Origin: JBAYJC01 sp041665285
Lineage (GTDB): Bacteria > Patescibacteriota > Patescibacteriia > 2-12-FULL-60-25
Reading direction: 5' to 3'
DNA length: 64,000 nt
Assembly: GCA_041665285.1 (NCBI GenBank)
Contig: JBAYJC010000001.1
Span: 1 to 64,000 of the forward strand
Shown here piece by piece: positions 15,705 to 24,969 of the stretch. The notes under the pieces were generated by a model. It saw nothing but the letters and a program-made list of their open reading frames with translations, was not told the DNA's origin and did not search any database. The translations under genes and the position numbers were made by a program. Within the stretch, counting starts at the first letter, position 1. Each line of letters starts with the position of its first letter.

Positions 15705-16541
15705 ATGACCACACCATTCCTCTTTCGCCATGCCACGTTATTCGCGTTATGTTCACTCCTTGTGCTCACTGGCGCAGGATGTGGATCCAAACCAAAGGTG
15801 CAACCGCCTTTGCCTCCGGATGCGCTTTCTAAGCCGCCAGAACAGCAAGAAGCGCGATGGATTTTTCAGCCAAATGATGCGTTGGATGTGCGAGTGGGAT
15901 TGGGAGAGGGCGCGCCGATGCGTCGCGTCACGTTTACACGGTTCAACCCAAAAACCGTTGCAGATTTTACCTGGGCAAATGTGACGTCTTCTGCAAATAA
16001 GGTGGCGCTGTCAGGAACCATCGAAGAAGTGGGTTTGCGAGGAGCGCACGTGTGGCTTATGCCTTCCGTGTGGAAAAAAGGCTCCGCATCATTGATACAA
16101 GAAAAGTCCGCGATGTGGTTGAGTGATGATGCGTTTCTTGAGTTGGCAAACACCAAGCGTACGAATGTGGATATCGGCCTACGCGATGCGGGAGTTGCCT
16201 CCTTGGCCAATGGAGCGGCTACGCGTGCCATCTACGCCACGCTTGCCCAAAAGGCCGCGGATGAGCTGAAACGTCGCGATCCAAATGTGGTGATGGAAGA
16301 CGCGACTATTGCGACAAAGACCATCAAGGTGAATGGCAAAGACGCAGAAGTGCCTGTGATTCGTGCGCGAAATTGGTATGGGACATTTGAGGTTTTACAG
16401 GTTCGTCAGAATCCATTGGTGCTCTCATTTACGTTGGATCCAGATGCCACCTCAGGGATAAATAAAACGAGCAAGGAGTTCCTTGCCCTACGCGACTTGG
16501 TCAGTTTTGAGGTGACGAGCCTCCTGCTTTACGGCAGATAA
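15705..16541 (+). CDS. Lipoprotein of unknown function
   Basis: The 278-residue protein has a signal peptide ending in a clear lipobox, LTGAGC, with Cys at about residue 25, so Lgt (52003) should lipidate it. A Pro-rich linker follows and then a mixed alpha/beta domain without recognised motifs. The start at 15705 gives a compact signal peptide. It stands alone between divergent bcp and a convergent coiled-coil gene. Role unknown; a surface-exposed anchored protein is all that can be supported. Confidence 0.82.
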   Translation: MTTPFLFRHATLFALCSLLVLTGAGCGSKPKVQPPLPPDALSKPPEQQEARWIFQPNDALDVRVGLGEGAPMRRVTFTRFNPKTVADFTWANVTSSANKVALSGTIEEVGLRGAHVWLMPSVWKKGSASLIQEKSAMWLSDDAFLELANTKRTNVDIGLRDAGVASLANGAATRAIYATLAQKAADELKRRDPNVVMEDATIATKTIKVNGKDAEVPVIRARNWYGTFEVLQVRQNPLVLSFTLDPDATSGINKTSKEFLALRDLVSFEVTSLLLYGR

Positions 16542-16616
16542 ACAAGGCTGATCACGCGACGAACGTCTGCCAGATCGTCTGTGACGAGGCAGGCGTTTTT
16601 GTTTGAGGGTGATTTT

Positions 16617-17315
16617 CTACCGGCTCATGCGCTCGATGATCCCTGGTTCGAGCAGTCGGAAGTAGAGGTGGTCGCGAAGAATGCGGAGCTGGTTCCACAG
16701 AATCCTGAGGCTAGACAGCTGTTTTTTCGCACGTTCAGCCATGGCGGGCATGTCTCGCTTCTGCACGAACCACAGTTTATCCTTGATCACTTTGTACGCG
16801 TTATCGATCACGACTTCGAGAGCAAGGACTGCGGGGAGAAGCGCAGGACCGGTTTGCTGGGATGCGAGTCCTTTTTCTAACGTGACGAGTCCCTCCTCTC
16901 TTTTCTCCAGCGCTTGTTGCCAGGTGGCCTGCTCTTCCGCGTCTTTGTGTGCGAGATCTGCCTCTCGTGCTTCTTGGGCGAGTTGCGAACGAAGCGTTTG
17001 CAGGGCGAGCTTGGCGACAACGGCCAGCTCTGTAGCGTCAAGGGCTTTTTCTCGGTAGTTCGCGATACGCAAGAGACCGCGGAGGTGATCTGCGTGCTGG
17101 TCCTGTTCCGCCTGCTTCGCGTGTGCAAGTTCTGGAATAAGGTGTGCTTCCGCGAGTGAGGGATCGCCTTTTGACGCGGCAAGGAGAATCTTGTCGCGGT
17201 TCTGGAGGGGCGCGAGATGTTCTGCGAGTGCCTGAAGATCAGCTATGTGCTCCAGGGGAGGCGTGGCAGGCGATTCAGGACGTGGAGAGCGCGGGACGTT
17301 GGGTGGAAGGTTCAT
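16617..17315 (-). CDS. Coiled-coil protein, unknown function
   Basis: The 232-residue product is almost wholly helical. It has a Pro-rich start (1-20) and then long stretches with heptad-like Ala, Leu and charged residues (about 25-165), followed by a basic helical end. No signal peptide or membrane helix is seen. It starts six bases after the stop codon of era and is likely in one operon with era and the RNA methyltransferase upstream. I do not recognise a family. The third codon positions are GC-rich. Confidence 0.72.
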   Translation of the reverse strand: MNLPPNVPRSPRPESPATPPLEHIADLQALAEHLAPLQNRDKILLAASKGDPSLAEAHLIPELAHAKQAEQDQHADHLRGLLRIANYREKALDATELAVVAKLALQTLRSQLAQEAREADLAHKDAEEQATWQQALEKREEGLVTLEKGLASQQTGPALLPAVLALEVVIDNAYKVIKDKLWFVQKRDMPAMAERAKKQLSSLRILWNQLRILRDHLYFRLLEPGIIERMSR

Positions 17316-17321
17316 GTGTCC

Positions 17322-18182
17322 TCAAGAGACGGAAAAACGTTTTTGCCACTCTGGGTCGACTTCTACCTCAAGCTCGAGATAGATTTTGGTCCCAGAGGAA
17401 GCCTCAAGTTCTTTGCGTGCATCCATCCCGATGCGTTTGATCAAAGAACCTTGCGCTCCAATAATCATCTTCTTATACCGCAGTTCGCTTGTCAAAATCC
17501 GTGCGGCAATATGACGTACGCCGTTTTCGCGTAGTTCATCTTCATCAACAACGACATGAACAGAGTAGGGGAGCTCTTCGTCCAAGCGTAAAAAAACTTT
17601 CTCGCGAATGAGCTCCGAGAGCCACTCTCGTCGCTCCATGTCGGTCATCTGCAAGTCAGGATAATAGGGCTCGCCTTCTGGGAGAAGGTCAAATAACGCA
17701 TCCACGAGCAAGTTGAGATTTTGTCGTTTGACCGCAGAGATTTCTAGGGTCGCGCGTTGACCGATATCAATCATACGCGCATGCATGAGGGCAGGGAGCT
17801 CTTCTTCCGGAAGATCTGATTTATTGATTGCAAGCACAATCGGCACCTCGGTTCTTTTGAGGATTGCCTGAATATCTTGCTCTTCTTGGCCAGGTTCGCG
17901 TGTGGGATCTACGACGTAGACGATCGCTTCAACGCCCTCCAGCTGTTCATGGACGGATTTATTCAAGCGTAGGGAAAGCGCATCCTTTTTTTGAAAAATA
18001 CCAGGGGTATCCACAAACACAATTTGCCCACGCGCATCATTCAACATGCCGCGTACTGGTCGTCGCGTGGTTTGCGGCTTGGGCGTGACAATAGCAACCT
18101 TTGTGCCGACAAGCGCGTTCAGAAGCGTGGATTTGCCGACATTGGATCGGCCAACGAGTGTGACGAAACCGGATTTTTTCAT
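17322..18182 (-). CDS. era: GTPase Era
   Basis: The 286-residue protein has all the G motifs of Era: GRSNVGKST, the switch II DTPG, NKSD and a SAVK-type G5. It ends with a C-terminal KH domain (GAQGSLIKRIG). Era assists 16S rRNA 3'-end processing and small-subunit assembly. The length is near normal for the family (about 300). It lies 17 bases after the rRNA methyltransferase gene on the same strand, a sensible ribosome-maturation pair. Confidence 0.95.
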   Translation of the reverse strand: MKKSGFVTLVGRSNVGKSTLLNALVGTKVAIVTPKPQTTRRPVRGMLNDARGQIVFVDTPGIFQKKDALSLRLNKSVHEQLEGVEAIVYVVDPTREPGQEEQDIQAILKRTEVPIVLAINKSDLPEEELPALMHARMIDIGQRATLEISAVKRQNLNLLVDALFDLLPEGEPYYPDLQMTDMERREWLSELIREKVFLRLDEELPYSVHVVVDEDELRENGVRHIAARILTSELRYKKMIIGAQGSLIKRIGMDARKELEASSGTKIYLELEVEVDPEWQKRFSVS

Positions 18183-18199
18183 AAGGAGATGAGAAGGGA

Positions 18200-19531
18200 T
18201 TACAGATCTTTACGGATGAGTTTGGTAACGAGTTCTACGTGAGGCGTGTGGGGGAACATGTCGAGGGCCTTCATGTCTGTAACACGATATTCTTTTTTGA
18301 GTGTCTGAAGTTCTTCCGCGAAACGATGGAAATTGCAGGACACGTAGACAACAATCGGAGGTTTATTCTTGAGCACGTCATGCAAAGCGTTTGGATGAAG
18401 CCCTGCGCGCGGAGGATCAATGATCACGGCATCAGGATTTTCTTTACGCCAGAGCAGTTCCTCCACAGGGCCGGCACGAAAGCGTGTGCGTTCCGTCACG
18501 CCATTCACTTCCGCGTTTGCTTTTGCAAGTTCAATGGCTTGCGCATCAATCTCATGTCCGTAGACGGTTGCGCCGGCTTTTGCGCAGGCCACTCCAAAAA
18601 AGCCCATGCCACAATACAAATCAAGCACGTGTTTGTCCGTGAGTTCTCCTATGGCGTTCAGAACCGTTTTCTGCAATTCCGCGGCCATGTGCGTGTTTGT
18701 TTGGAAAAACGAATTCGGATGAATGCGATAAAAAATACCGTTCACTTCTTCGGTGAGATACGGTTGTCCGCGTAACAGCTCAAAATTTCTACACAAAGAA
18801 ATGTCCGTTACCTCTGGATTTTCGCCCAGAAAAAGACTGGTGCAAAAAGGGGAAAAACGTAACAGAATTTCTTGTTTGATGGCATCGGTGAATTGCGAAA
18901 GATCCTTTACAACGAGCGTGATGAGTCGTTCGTTAGTATTCACGCCACGACGAATAATACAATAACGTAAATTGCCGCGCTGAAACTTGGCATCCCAGGG
19001 CTCGATCTTGAAATCGCGCATGAGATCGCGCACGGCTTGAAGAATGCGCGGCGTGTCTTGGTCAAGGAGATAGCACGTGGAAAGATCGTAATATTTGTTC
19101 CATGTTCCATATCCTTTGAGTCCAACCTCGCCTTTCCAGCCCACGGCATAGTCCATGCGGTTGCGATACGAAAAGAGGTCGTGCGATGCTTGCACTTCTC
19201 CGACACGCTCCTCGTGCCCAGCCTTGGCTAAGGCGCTATTGATCATGGATTGCTTGATGCGGAGTTGTGCGGGATAGGCCACGTGTTGCCAGAGACACCC
19301 GCCACAGGATCCTGCATGTGGGCACGGGGCCGTGATGCGATCTTCCGATGGCTTGATGATTTCTGCGAGACGACAAATACCCGTGCCTTTATCACGACGG
19401 ATAAACGTCGCAGACACCTCATCCCCAGGGGTCGTGAACGGGATGACAAACGTCCGCGAACCTTGTATGATTCCGCGACCTTTCTCGTCCATCCCTGTCA
19501 CGGTACCGGTACACACATCACCGAACTTCAT
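18200..19531 (-). CDS. 23S rRNA (uracil-5-)-methyltransferase, RlmD/TrmA family
   Basis: The 443-residue protein has an N-terminal TRAM domain (about 1-55), an iron-sulfur-type Cys cluster CPHAGSCGGCLWQ (about 70-85), and a SAM-methyltransferase domain with LDLYCGMGFFG, DPPRAGLHP and the catalytic YVSCNF. This fits RlmD/RlmCD enzymes that methylate U1939 or U747 in 23S rRNA with an mRNA-like Cys mechanism. Which site is modified cannot be told. The start at 19531 follows the TRAM domain boundary. It is divergent from the SpoU gene, 40 bases apart. Confidence 0.92.
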   Translation of the reverse strand: MKFGDVCTGTVTGMDEKGRGIIQGSRTFVIPFTTPGDEVSATFIRRDKGTGICRLAEIIKPSEDRITAPCPHAGSCGGCLWQHVAYPAQLRIKQSMINSALAKAGHEERVGEVQASHDLFSYRNRMDYAVGWKGEVGLKGYGTWNKYYDLSTCYLLDQDTPRILQAVRDLMRDFKIEPWDAKFQRGNLRYCIIRRGVNTNERLITLVVKDLSQFTDAIKQEILLRFSPFCTSLFLGENPEVTDISLCRNFELLRGQPYLTEEVNGIFYRIHPNSFFQTNTHMAAELQKTVLNAIGELTDKHVLDLYCGMGFFGVACAKAGATVYGHEIDAQAIELAKANAEVNGVTERTRFRAGPVEELLWRKENPDAVIIDPPRAGLHPNALHDVLKNKPPIVVYVSCNFHRFAEELQTLKKEYRVTDMKALDMFPHTPHVELVTKLIRKDL

Positions 19532-19571
19532 GGCCAAAAGGTAGCGGAAATGGTAGAAAAAGTCCAGGGTT

Positions 19572-20030
19572 ATGCTGTATCTCATTGCGCACAATATTCG
19601 GTCACGGGAAAATGTGGGGTCTTTATTGCGTACGAGCGATTCTCTTGGCATTGCCAAGCTCTGGCTCACGGGCTACACGCCAACGCCTCCAGACCCCAAA
19701 ATCGCCAAAGTAGCGCTTGGGGCTGAACAGACTGTTGCTTGGGAACAGGCAACAGATGTCTTTGTATTGATCGCTCGGTTGAAACAGGAGGGGGTGGCCA
19801 TCTACGCCTTGGAGCTCACGCCAGACGCGCAGGATCTGGCAACGTTTGTGCCGCCTGCGAACATGGCGCTCATTTTGGGAACGGAGACCACGGGCGTCCC
19901 CCCGTCTCTTTTGGAGCAATGCGACGGTGTCCTCAAAATCACACAAAGAGGCATGAAGGAATCCATGAATGTGTCTGTGGCCGCGGGAATTGCCGGCTGG
20001 GCGGTAATGCGATACGCTTTGCGTGCATGA
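19572..20030 (+). CDS. SpoU/TrmH-family RNA 2'-O-methyltransferase
   Basis: The 152-residue protein shows the three SPOUT motifs: NIRSRENVGSLLRTSD at the N-terminus, LILGTETTGVP, and MKESMNVSVAAGIA forming the knotted SAM site. At this size it is a minimal catalytic domain without an extra RNA-binding part, like TrmL or other tRNA ribose methylases. The substrate base is unknown. It overlaps the next gene by ATGA at 20027-20030, so translation is coupled with the glycosyltransferase. Confidence 0.92.
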   Translation: MLYLIAHNIRSRENVGSLLRTSDSLGIAKLWLTGYTPTPPDPKIAKVALGAEQTVAWEQATDVFVLIARLKQEGVAIYALELTPDAQDLATFVPPANMALILGTETTGVPPSLLEQCDGVLKITQRGMKESMNVSVAAGIAGWAVMRYALRA

Positions 20031-20797
20031 AATTATCCATCGTGATTCCAACAAAAAATGAAGCCTTGCTCCTGCCTAAACTCCTTGAGTCTATTCAACG
20101 GCAGGAGCTGTGCGATCTGGAGGTGATCGTCGCAGATGCGTACTCCACAGATCAGACGCGTGAGATTGCGGTTTCCCTGGGTGCGCGTGTGGTTGATGGG
20201 GGATTGCCTGGGCCTGGTCGTAATCGCGGGGCAGAAGTTGCGACAGGCGATGTGATTGCCTTTTTCGATGCGGATGTGATCCTACCAAGCCCGCGGTTCC
20301 TCGCAGACTGCCTTGCAGAAATGGACGTACGGTCCCTGGACCTCGCCACCTGTCGTGTGATGCCGCTCGATAGTGGCGCAACGGATGATTTGTTACATGA
20401 AGTGTACAATCTTTTTGCCATTGCCACGGAACGCGTGACGCCGCATGCCCCGGGATTTTGTATTTTTGTTCGAGCCGTTGTGCATCGAGCTATTCAGGGA
20501 TTTGATGAGCGTATTGTCTTTGCCGAGGACCATGATTATGCCCAGCGTGCCGTCAAAACAGGTGCGGTGTTTGGTATTCTACGCGGACATCGTGTGGGCG
20601 TCTCTGTACGTCGACTGGAAAAAGAAGGGCGTTTGAAGCTGGCATTAAAATACATCTATGGAGAATTGCACATGCGGTTGAAAGGCCCCTTTACAGAGGG
20701 CATGCCTTTTGAATACGAGTTTGCAAACTACACTCCTTCGCCAAAAGAAGGTGCATCTGAAGAAGCACAAAAAGGAGAACCGAACGAAACGGTATGA
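20027..20797 (+). CDS. Family 2 glycosyltransferase
   Basis: The 256-residue protein begins with the GT2 strand LSIVIPTKNEALLLPKLL and has the sugar-nucleotide segment PGPGRNRGAEVATGDV and the DXD-like FFDADVILP. FDERIVFAEDHDYAQR supplies the catalytic acidic region. No strong membrane helices are seen except a weak C-terminal segment. It probably adds a sugar to a lipid-linked or surface glycan. Start and stop overlap the upstream methyltransferase and the downstream murJ by four bases each, so the three are one coupled operon. Confidence 0.9.
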   Translation: MKLSIVIPTKNEALLLPKLLESIQRQELCDLEVIVADAYSTDQTREIAVSLGARVVDGGLPGPGRNRGAEVATGDVIAFFDADVILPSPRFLADCLAEMDVRSLDLATCRVMPLDSGATDDLLHEVYNLFAIATERVTPHAPGFCIFVRAVVHRAIQGFDERIVFAEDHDYAQRAVKTGAVFGILRGHRVGVSVRRLEKEGRLKLALKYIYGELHMRLKGPFTEGMPFEYEFANYTPSPKEGASEEAQKGEPNETV

Positions 20798-22386
20798 TGC
20801 AGGCCCTTCGTCGTTTGTGGCATGGAGAAACTCGCGGCATGACCATGGCCGCGGTGATTATCGGCGTGGCGGGTTTGCTCTCGCGCTTACTTGGGCTTGT
20901 ACGAGACCGTTTTTTGGCAACCGCGTTTGGTGCTGGCCCTGAGCTTGATACCTATTATGCGGCCTTTCGTTTGCCAGATCTTTTGTATAATTTGATTATT
21001 CTTGGTGCACTGACCGCGGGTTTTATCCCCGTATTTACGGAATACATGGAGCGTCGTGGGGAGCGGGAAGCCTGGAAGTTGGCAGAGCAGGTGCTATCCA
21101 TTGTAGGGATCATCATGGCAGGCGCTTGTCTTCTGTTTGCTGTGTCTGCGCCTTGGATCGTGCCATGGACAACGCCGGGATTTGTGGGTGAGCAAATGGA
21201 ACGGACGATTGCGCTTTCGCGGATCATGTTTTTGTCGCCATTGCTTCTCGGGCTATCTGCGGTGATGGGCGGTATCCTACAGTCGACCAGACGCTTTTTG
21301 GCCTTTGCGCTTGCACCGCTTCTTTATAACGTTGGGATCATCTTCGGTATTGCGGTGCTTGCGCCTCATTGGGGGATCGCCGGCGCTTCGTGGGGTGTGG
21401 TCATTGGCGCGGCCTTGCATCTGATCGCTCAGGCAACGGTTGCTGTTCGTATGGGTATTCGCGCAATCCCATGGCCATCCTTTCAGCCAGAGGGCGTGCG
21501 CCGCATCCTATGGCTCATGGTGCCGCGCACCGCAGGATTGGCGGTCACGCAACTCAACCTTGTGATTTTGCTTGCACTGGCCTCTTCGCTTGAGCCTGGC
21601 TCTGTTTCTGTTTTTAATCTCGCGAACAATCTACAGAGCGTCCCCATTGGACTCATTGGCGTGTCTTTTGCCGTAGCGGCGTTCCCCGCGTTATCTCGCG
21701 CCATGGGGAGTCGCGATACGTGTGCATTTACCTCGGCGCTGTCTAATGCCGCGCGTAAGATTCTCTTTTTTCTGTTGCCAGCTACTGGGTTTATGCTGTT
21801 GTTGCGTGTGCAGATTGTGCGCCTGCTCTTGGGAGATGGAAAATTTGATTGGGGTGATACGATTCGGACAACGTCTGTGCTTGGTTGGTTTGCGGTCTCT
21901 TTGATTGCGCAGGCCCTTATCCCGCTTTTTGCTCGCGCCTTTTATGCGCGACAAAATACGTGGACTCCCTTTTGGGCGGGCGTGGCTGGTGAGATCGTAA
22001 ACGTCACGGCGGCATTACTCCTTCGTCAGTCCTATGGCATTGTTGGACTTGCCATGGCATTTTCTCTTGCCGCGTTCGTACAGCTGGGTGTGCTTCTTCT
22101 GCTCTTGCGCCGCTCCTGTGGCACCTTGTCAAACGGTGAACTGCGCCGTTCGTTTCTTACCACCTTGCTCGCGACAATTATGGCACTTTGGGTAGGATAT
22201 GGTCTGCGCCAATGGGTGGGGATGGAATATGATTTGCGTCAGTATTGGCAAGTCGCACTCCAAGCTATTGCCGCGGCAGGTGGAGGCGGCCTTGTGTTTT
22301 TTCTTGCGGCCTGGCTTATGGAATCGCGCGAGCTATTGGAGTTTGCGCGAGGTATCATGACGAAGTGGAGGCGAAGGTCTGTGTAA
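20794..22386 (+). CDS. murJ: Lipid II flippase MurJ
   Basis: The 530-residue membrane protein has about 14 hydrophobic helices and starts with the typical MurJ segment GLLSRLLGLVRDRFLATAFG, followed by AFRLPDLLYNLIILGALTAGFIPVF. It flips lipid-linked peptidoglycan precursor across the membrane. Length is normal for the family. Together with MurD, MurF and the class B PBP elsewhere in the window it supports a complete peptidoglycan route. Confidence 0.94.
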   Translation: MMQALRRLWHGETRGMTMAAVIIGVAGLLSRLLGLVRDRFLATAFGAGPELDTYYAAFRLPDLLYNLIILGALTAGFIPVFTEYMERRGEREAWKLAEQVLSIVGIIMAGACLLFAVSAPWIVPWTTPGFVGEQMERTIALSRIMFLSPLLLGLSAVMGGILQSTRRFLAFALAPLLYNVGIIFGIAVLAPHWGIAGASWGVVIGAALHLIAQATVAVRMGIRAIPWPSFQPEGVRRILWLMVPRTAGLAVTQLNLVILLALASSLEPGSVSVFNLANNLQSVPIGLIGVSFAVAAFPALSRAMGSRDTCAFTSALSNAARKILFFLLPATGFMLLLRVQIVRLLLGDGKFDWGDTIRTTSVLGWFAVSLIAQALIPLFARAFYARQNTWTPFWAGVAGEIVNVTAALLLRQSYGIVGLAMAFSLAAFVQLGVLLLLLRRSCGTLSNGELRRSFLTTLLATIMALWVGYGLRQWVGMEYDLRQYWQVALQAIAAAGGGGLVFFLAAWLMESRELLEFARGIMTKWRRRSV

Positions 22387-22394
22387 GGGTGATA

Positions 22395-22436
22395 ATAAAA
22401 AAAATACACCCTGACTTGCGTCGGGGTGTATTTTTT
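22395..22436. terminator. Shared terminator between murJ and pilM
   Basis: AAATACACCCTGAC and GTCGGGGTGTATTT form a near-perfect stem with A-runs and T-runs on both sides, between two convergent genes. Confidence 0.88.
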
Positions 22437-22444
22437 TGTGGAGA

Positions 22445-23536
22445 TTAATCTATGTCTCGCATGGCGCATCCGATCACGACCGCAAAGCGCGGGCCCATTT
22501 CTTCGACTACGGGTTTGAGTTCCGGAGGATAGACAACGCGTGCCCAGGGATTGCCGAGATACGTATTGATACCAAGCTCTTTGGTGAGGAATTCCGGGAG
22601 GCGTGGAAGGAGAGAGGAGCCGCCAGTGACAATCACCTTGTCTACTTTTTTGCCGCTGGTGTTGATGGCGGAGTCTGGGCCTTGATACAGATTGATGGAA
22701 TATTTGAGCTCTTCCAAGATAGGTTTGACGAGCACAGAGAGAATCGTCGAAAGATCGCCCTCTGGCGCAAACGCTTGCATGGACTTAATGTCGCGCTTCA
22801 TGGATTCTGCCTGTTCTTTTGGAATACCGAGTGTTTTTGCGATCGTCTGCGTGATGCCATCGCCCCCGGTTGCAATCGAACGTGTCACCATCGGAATGCC
22901 ACGCTCCACAATGAAAATATTCGTGCGCAATGAGCCAATGTCTACGATCAGAATCGTGGCGCGATCCTTGCCAATGAGCGAGCGAATTTCCGCAAATGCC
23001 TCGGTTTCCAAAAACATCAGCTCAAGCCCAGCGGCCTTGAACAGCTCTACGTATTTGTTGACAAGTGTTTTTGGAGCCGCCGTGATGAGCACGCGTGTGG
23101 ATGGCTTGACCGTATCCGTCTTTTCGATCTTTTCGACAATCTTTGTATCAATGGAAACCTCTTCAATAGGCAGGGGAATGAGCTTCTTTGCCTGAATGAG
23201 CACGGCTTCCTTGATCTCTTTATCGTCTGTTGTGGGGACATTGAGGATCGAGGAAAAAACCGAGGAAATAGGCAAAGCCGCCACGGTTTTTTTGGTGGTT
23301 GTCTTTGCTTTTGCGCACATTTTTTTCAGCAGGTCTGCCGCGGCTGGAACATCGTTTAGCAAGGATTTTTCCAAACTTTCTGCAGGCATGTTGACGTACG
23401 CATAGGTGACGAGTCGTGCACGTCCGGTTTCATTTTTTAACTCAACCATTTTGATACCGCCGAATCCAACGTCAATGCCGAGATAGCTTGGCTTCTCGGA
23501 GGACGGGGAAAAGAGAGAAGAAAGAAAAGAGCCCAT
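22445..23536 (-). CDS. pilM: Type IV pilus assembly protein PilM
   Basis: The 363-residue protein has the actin-like ATPase fold of PilM: PSYLGIDVGFGGIKMVEL near the N-terminus and ILIVDIGSLRTNIFIVERG with SIATGGDGITQTIA in the second half. PilM sits on the cytoplasmic face and couples the pilus motor to the inner-membrane PilN/PilO proteins. The gene is alone here, with no pilN, pilO, pilB or pilin in the window. The start at 23536 was chosen at the MGSFLSSLF beginning. Confidence 0.92.
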   Translation of the reverse strand: MGSFLSSLFSPSSEKPSYLGIDVGFGGIKMVELKNETGRARLVTYAYVNMPAESLEKSLLNDVPAAADLLKKMCAKAKTTTKKTVAALPISSVFSSILNVPTTDDKEIKEAVLIQAKKLIPLPIEEVSIDTKIVEKIEKTDTVKPSTRVLITAAPKTLVNKYVELFKAAGLELMFLETEAFAEIRSLIGKDRATILIVDIGSLRTNIFIVERGIPMVTRSIATGGDGITQTIAKTLGIPKEQAESMKRDIKSMQAFAPEGDLSTILSVLVKPILEELKYSINLYQGPDSAINTSGKKVDKVIVTGGSSLLPRLPEFLTKELGINTYLGNPWARVVYPPELKPVVEEMGPRFAVVIGCAMRDID

Positions 23537-23602
23537 AGGTCGAACCCAGTGTAGCACGACATGAGGTTAGGCAAAAGGTGGACGTCTTCTTTGCATTTCC
23601 GT

Positions 23603-23608
23603 TATGAT
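23603..23608 (+). promoter_or_regulatory. -10 box of the RNase H gene, leaderless type
   Basis: TATGAT ends 6 bases before the ATG at 23615. A weak TGGACG lies 18 bases upstream of it. Confidence 0.5.
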
Positions 23609-23614
23609 TCTGCC

Positions 23615-24037
23615 ATGAAATGTCTTATTCGAACGGACGGCGGGGCGCGGGGGAATCCTGGGCCTGCGGGGATTGGGGTGGTTGTTGAAAATGCGGAAAC
23701 GGGCGAGGTGCTCGAGCGACACGCGAAATATCTGGGGCACACGACCAATAATCAGGCGGAATATCAGGCCGTGGTATTAGGATTACAGCGGTGTCGCGAT
23801 CTCGGAGCAACAGAAGTGGAGGTTGTTGGCGACAGTGAGCTTATTATTCGACAGTTGAACGGAGAGTATCGTGTGAAAAATCAGGATCTGGCATATCGCT
23901 ACATGGAAATCAAGAATCTCGAAACGCAGATCGGCCGCGTGCGGTATCGTCATGTGCGCCGTGAACTCAACAAAGCGGCAGATGCGCTTTCCAATCAAGC
24001 AATGGATGAGGGGACGGGGATAAGAAAATCGCGTTGA
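23615..24037 (+). CDS. Ribonuclease HI family protein
   Basis: The 140-residue protein keeps the acidic active-site residues of RNase H: Asp8 in RTDGGARGNPG, Glu in NNQAEYQAV, Asp in VVGDSELI and a final Asp in NKAADALS. It cuts RNA in RNA-DNA hybrids such as R-loops and Okazaki primers. The compact form without a basic protrusion is the type often found in archaea, Gram-positives and CPR. The start at 23615 was chosen because a -10 box sits 6 bases before it. Confidence 0.93.
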   Translation: MKCLIRTDGGARGNPGPAGIGVVVENAETGEVLERHAKYLGHTTNNQAEYQAVVLGLQRCRDLGATEVEVVGDSELIIRQLNGEYRVKNQDLAYRYMEIKNLETQIGRVRYRHVRRELNKAADALSNQAMDEGTGIRKSR

Positions 24038-24104
24038 CGTCATGCGCTCATCATTGTGATGCCCTTTGTGCGTTGTTCTTTTTGTATTTATCCACAACGG
24101 TATA

Positions 24105-24137
24105 TTGACAAAATAGAACAGAAATAGAACAATAGAA
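24105..24137 (+). promoter_or_regulatory. Promoter with direct-repeat operator-like sequence
   Basis: TTGACA (24105-24110) is followed by direct repeats AATAGAAC at 24112-24119 and 24123-24130, with a partial third AATAGAA at 24131-24137. The possible -10 (AACAAT, 24128) lies within the repeats, so a protein bound here would block transcription of the DinD-like gene. Confidence 0.45.
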
Positions 24138-24153
24138 ATGAACGAACATTTAT

Positions 24154-24969
24154 ATGCATACTTCTAACATCGCGCTTTTCAAAGGGAAGAAAATTCGAAA
24201 AATCTTGCATGAGGATGAGTGGTGGTTTTCTGTGGTGGATGTTGTCGAGGCGCTTACGGATAGTCCGAAACCGCGTGACTATTGGTACGTGATGAAGGTA
24301 CGTGTGAAAGACGAAGACGGAATTGAGTTGTCGACAATTTGTCGGCAACTGAAATTGGAATCATCAGACGGAAAGCGATACGAGACTGATTGTGCGGATA
24401 CAGAGGGTATATTTCGCATCATCCAGTCCATTCCGTCGCCAAAAGCAGAGCCATTCAAGCGCTGGCTGGCGAGGGTTGGATATGAGCGTGTGCAAGAAAT
24501 TGAAAATCCGGAACTCGCGACCAAGCGCACGCGGATGCTCTATAGGCTCAAGGGCTACGATGATAGTTGGATTGAAAAGCGCATGCGTGGTATTGCCATT
24601 CGTGAAGAGTTGACCGAGGAATGGCAAAAACGTGGAGCGCAGGAGCGCAAGGATTATGAGATATTGACCGCGGAAATCTCCAAAGCGACATTTGGCATTA
24701 CGCCAATCGAATATCAAAAGCTGAAGGGACTAAAACGAGAAAATCTTCGAGATCATATGGATGATTTCGAGCTTATCTTCACTATGCTTGGTGAGCGCTC
24801 CACTACAGAGATTCATCGTGTTGAGGATTCGCGCGGTGTGCCTAAATTGAAAAGCGATGCTCGAGCTGGTGGAGATATTGCGGCCGTAGCCCGTAAACAG
24901 CTCGAAAAAAGGCTTGGACGGTCCATTGTGTCAAAGGAGAACCATCGTAATAAAAAACTCCGTGGCTAG
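24154..24969 (+). CDS. DinD-like Bro-N domain protein (phage antirepressor type)
   Basis: The 271-residue protein has an N-terminal Bro-N domain (about 8-110, with WWFSVVDVVEALTDS and a PKAEPFKRWL segment) and a C-terminal part with the DinD signature YQKLKGLKRENLRDHM and DFELIFTMLGERSTTEI. The end is basic. Bro-N proteins derive from phages and are DNA-binding regulators; DinD is SOS-induced and blocks RecA in E. coli. Its own upstream region carries repeats that could be an operator. It converges on recJ with a four-base overlap of the stop codons. Confidence 0.87.
   Translation: MHTSNIALFKGKKIRKILHEDEWWFSVVDVVEALTDSPKPRDYWYVMKVRVKDEDGIELSTICRQLKLESSDGKRYETDCADTEGIFRIIQSIPSPKAEPFKRWLARVGYERVQEIENPELATKRTRMLYRLKGYDDSWIEKRMRGIAIREELTEEWQKRGAQERKDYEILTAEISKATFGITPIEYQKLKGLKRENLRDHMDDFELIFTMLGERSTTEIHRVEDSRGVPKLKSDARAGGDIAAVARKQLEKRLGRSIVSKENHRNKKLRG

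Noticed and set aside
19739..20026. N-terminal extension of the glycosyltransferase overlapping the SpoU gene
   Set aside because: The in-frame extension is a shadow of the methyltransferase; the real start is the ATG overlapping its stop at 20027.
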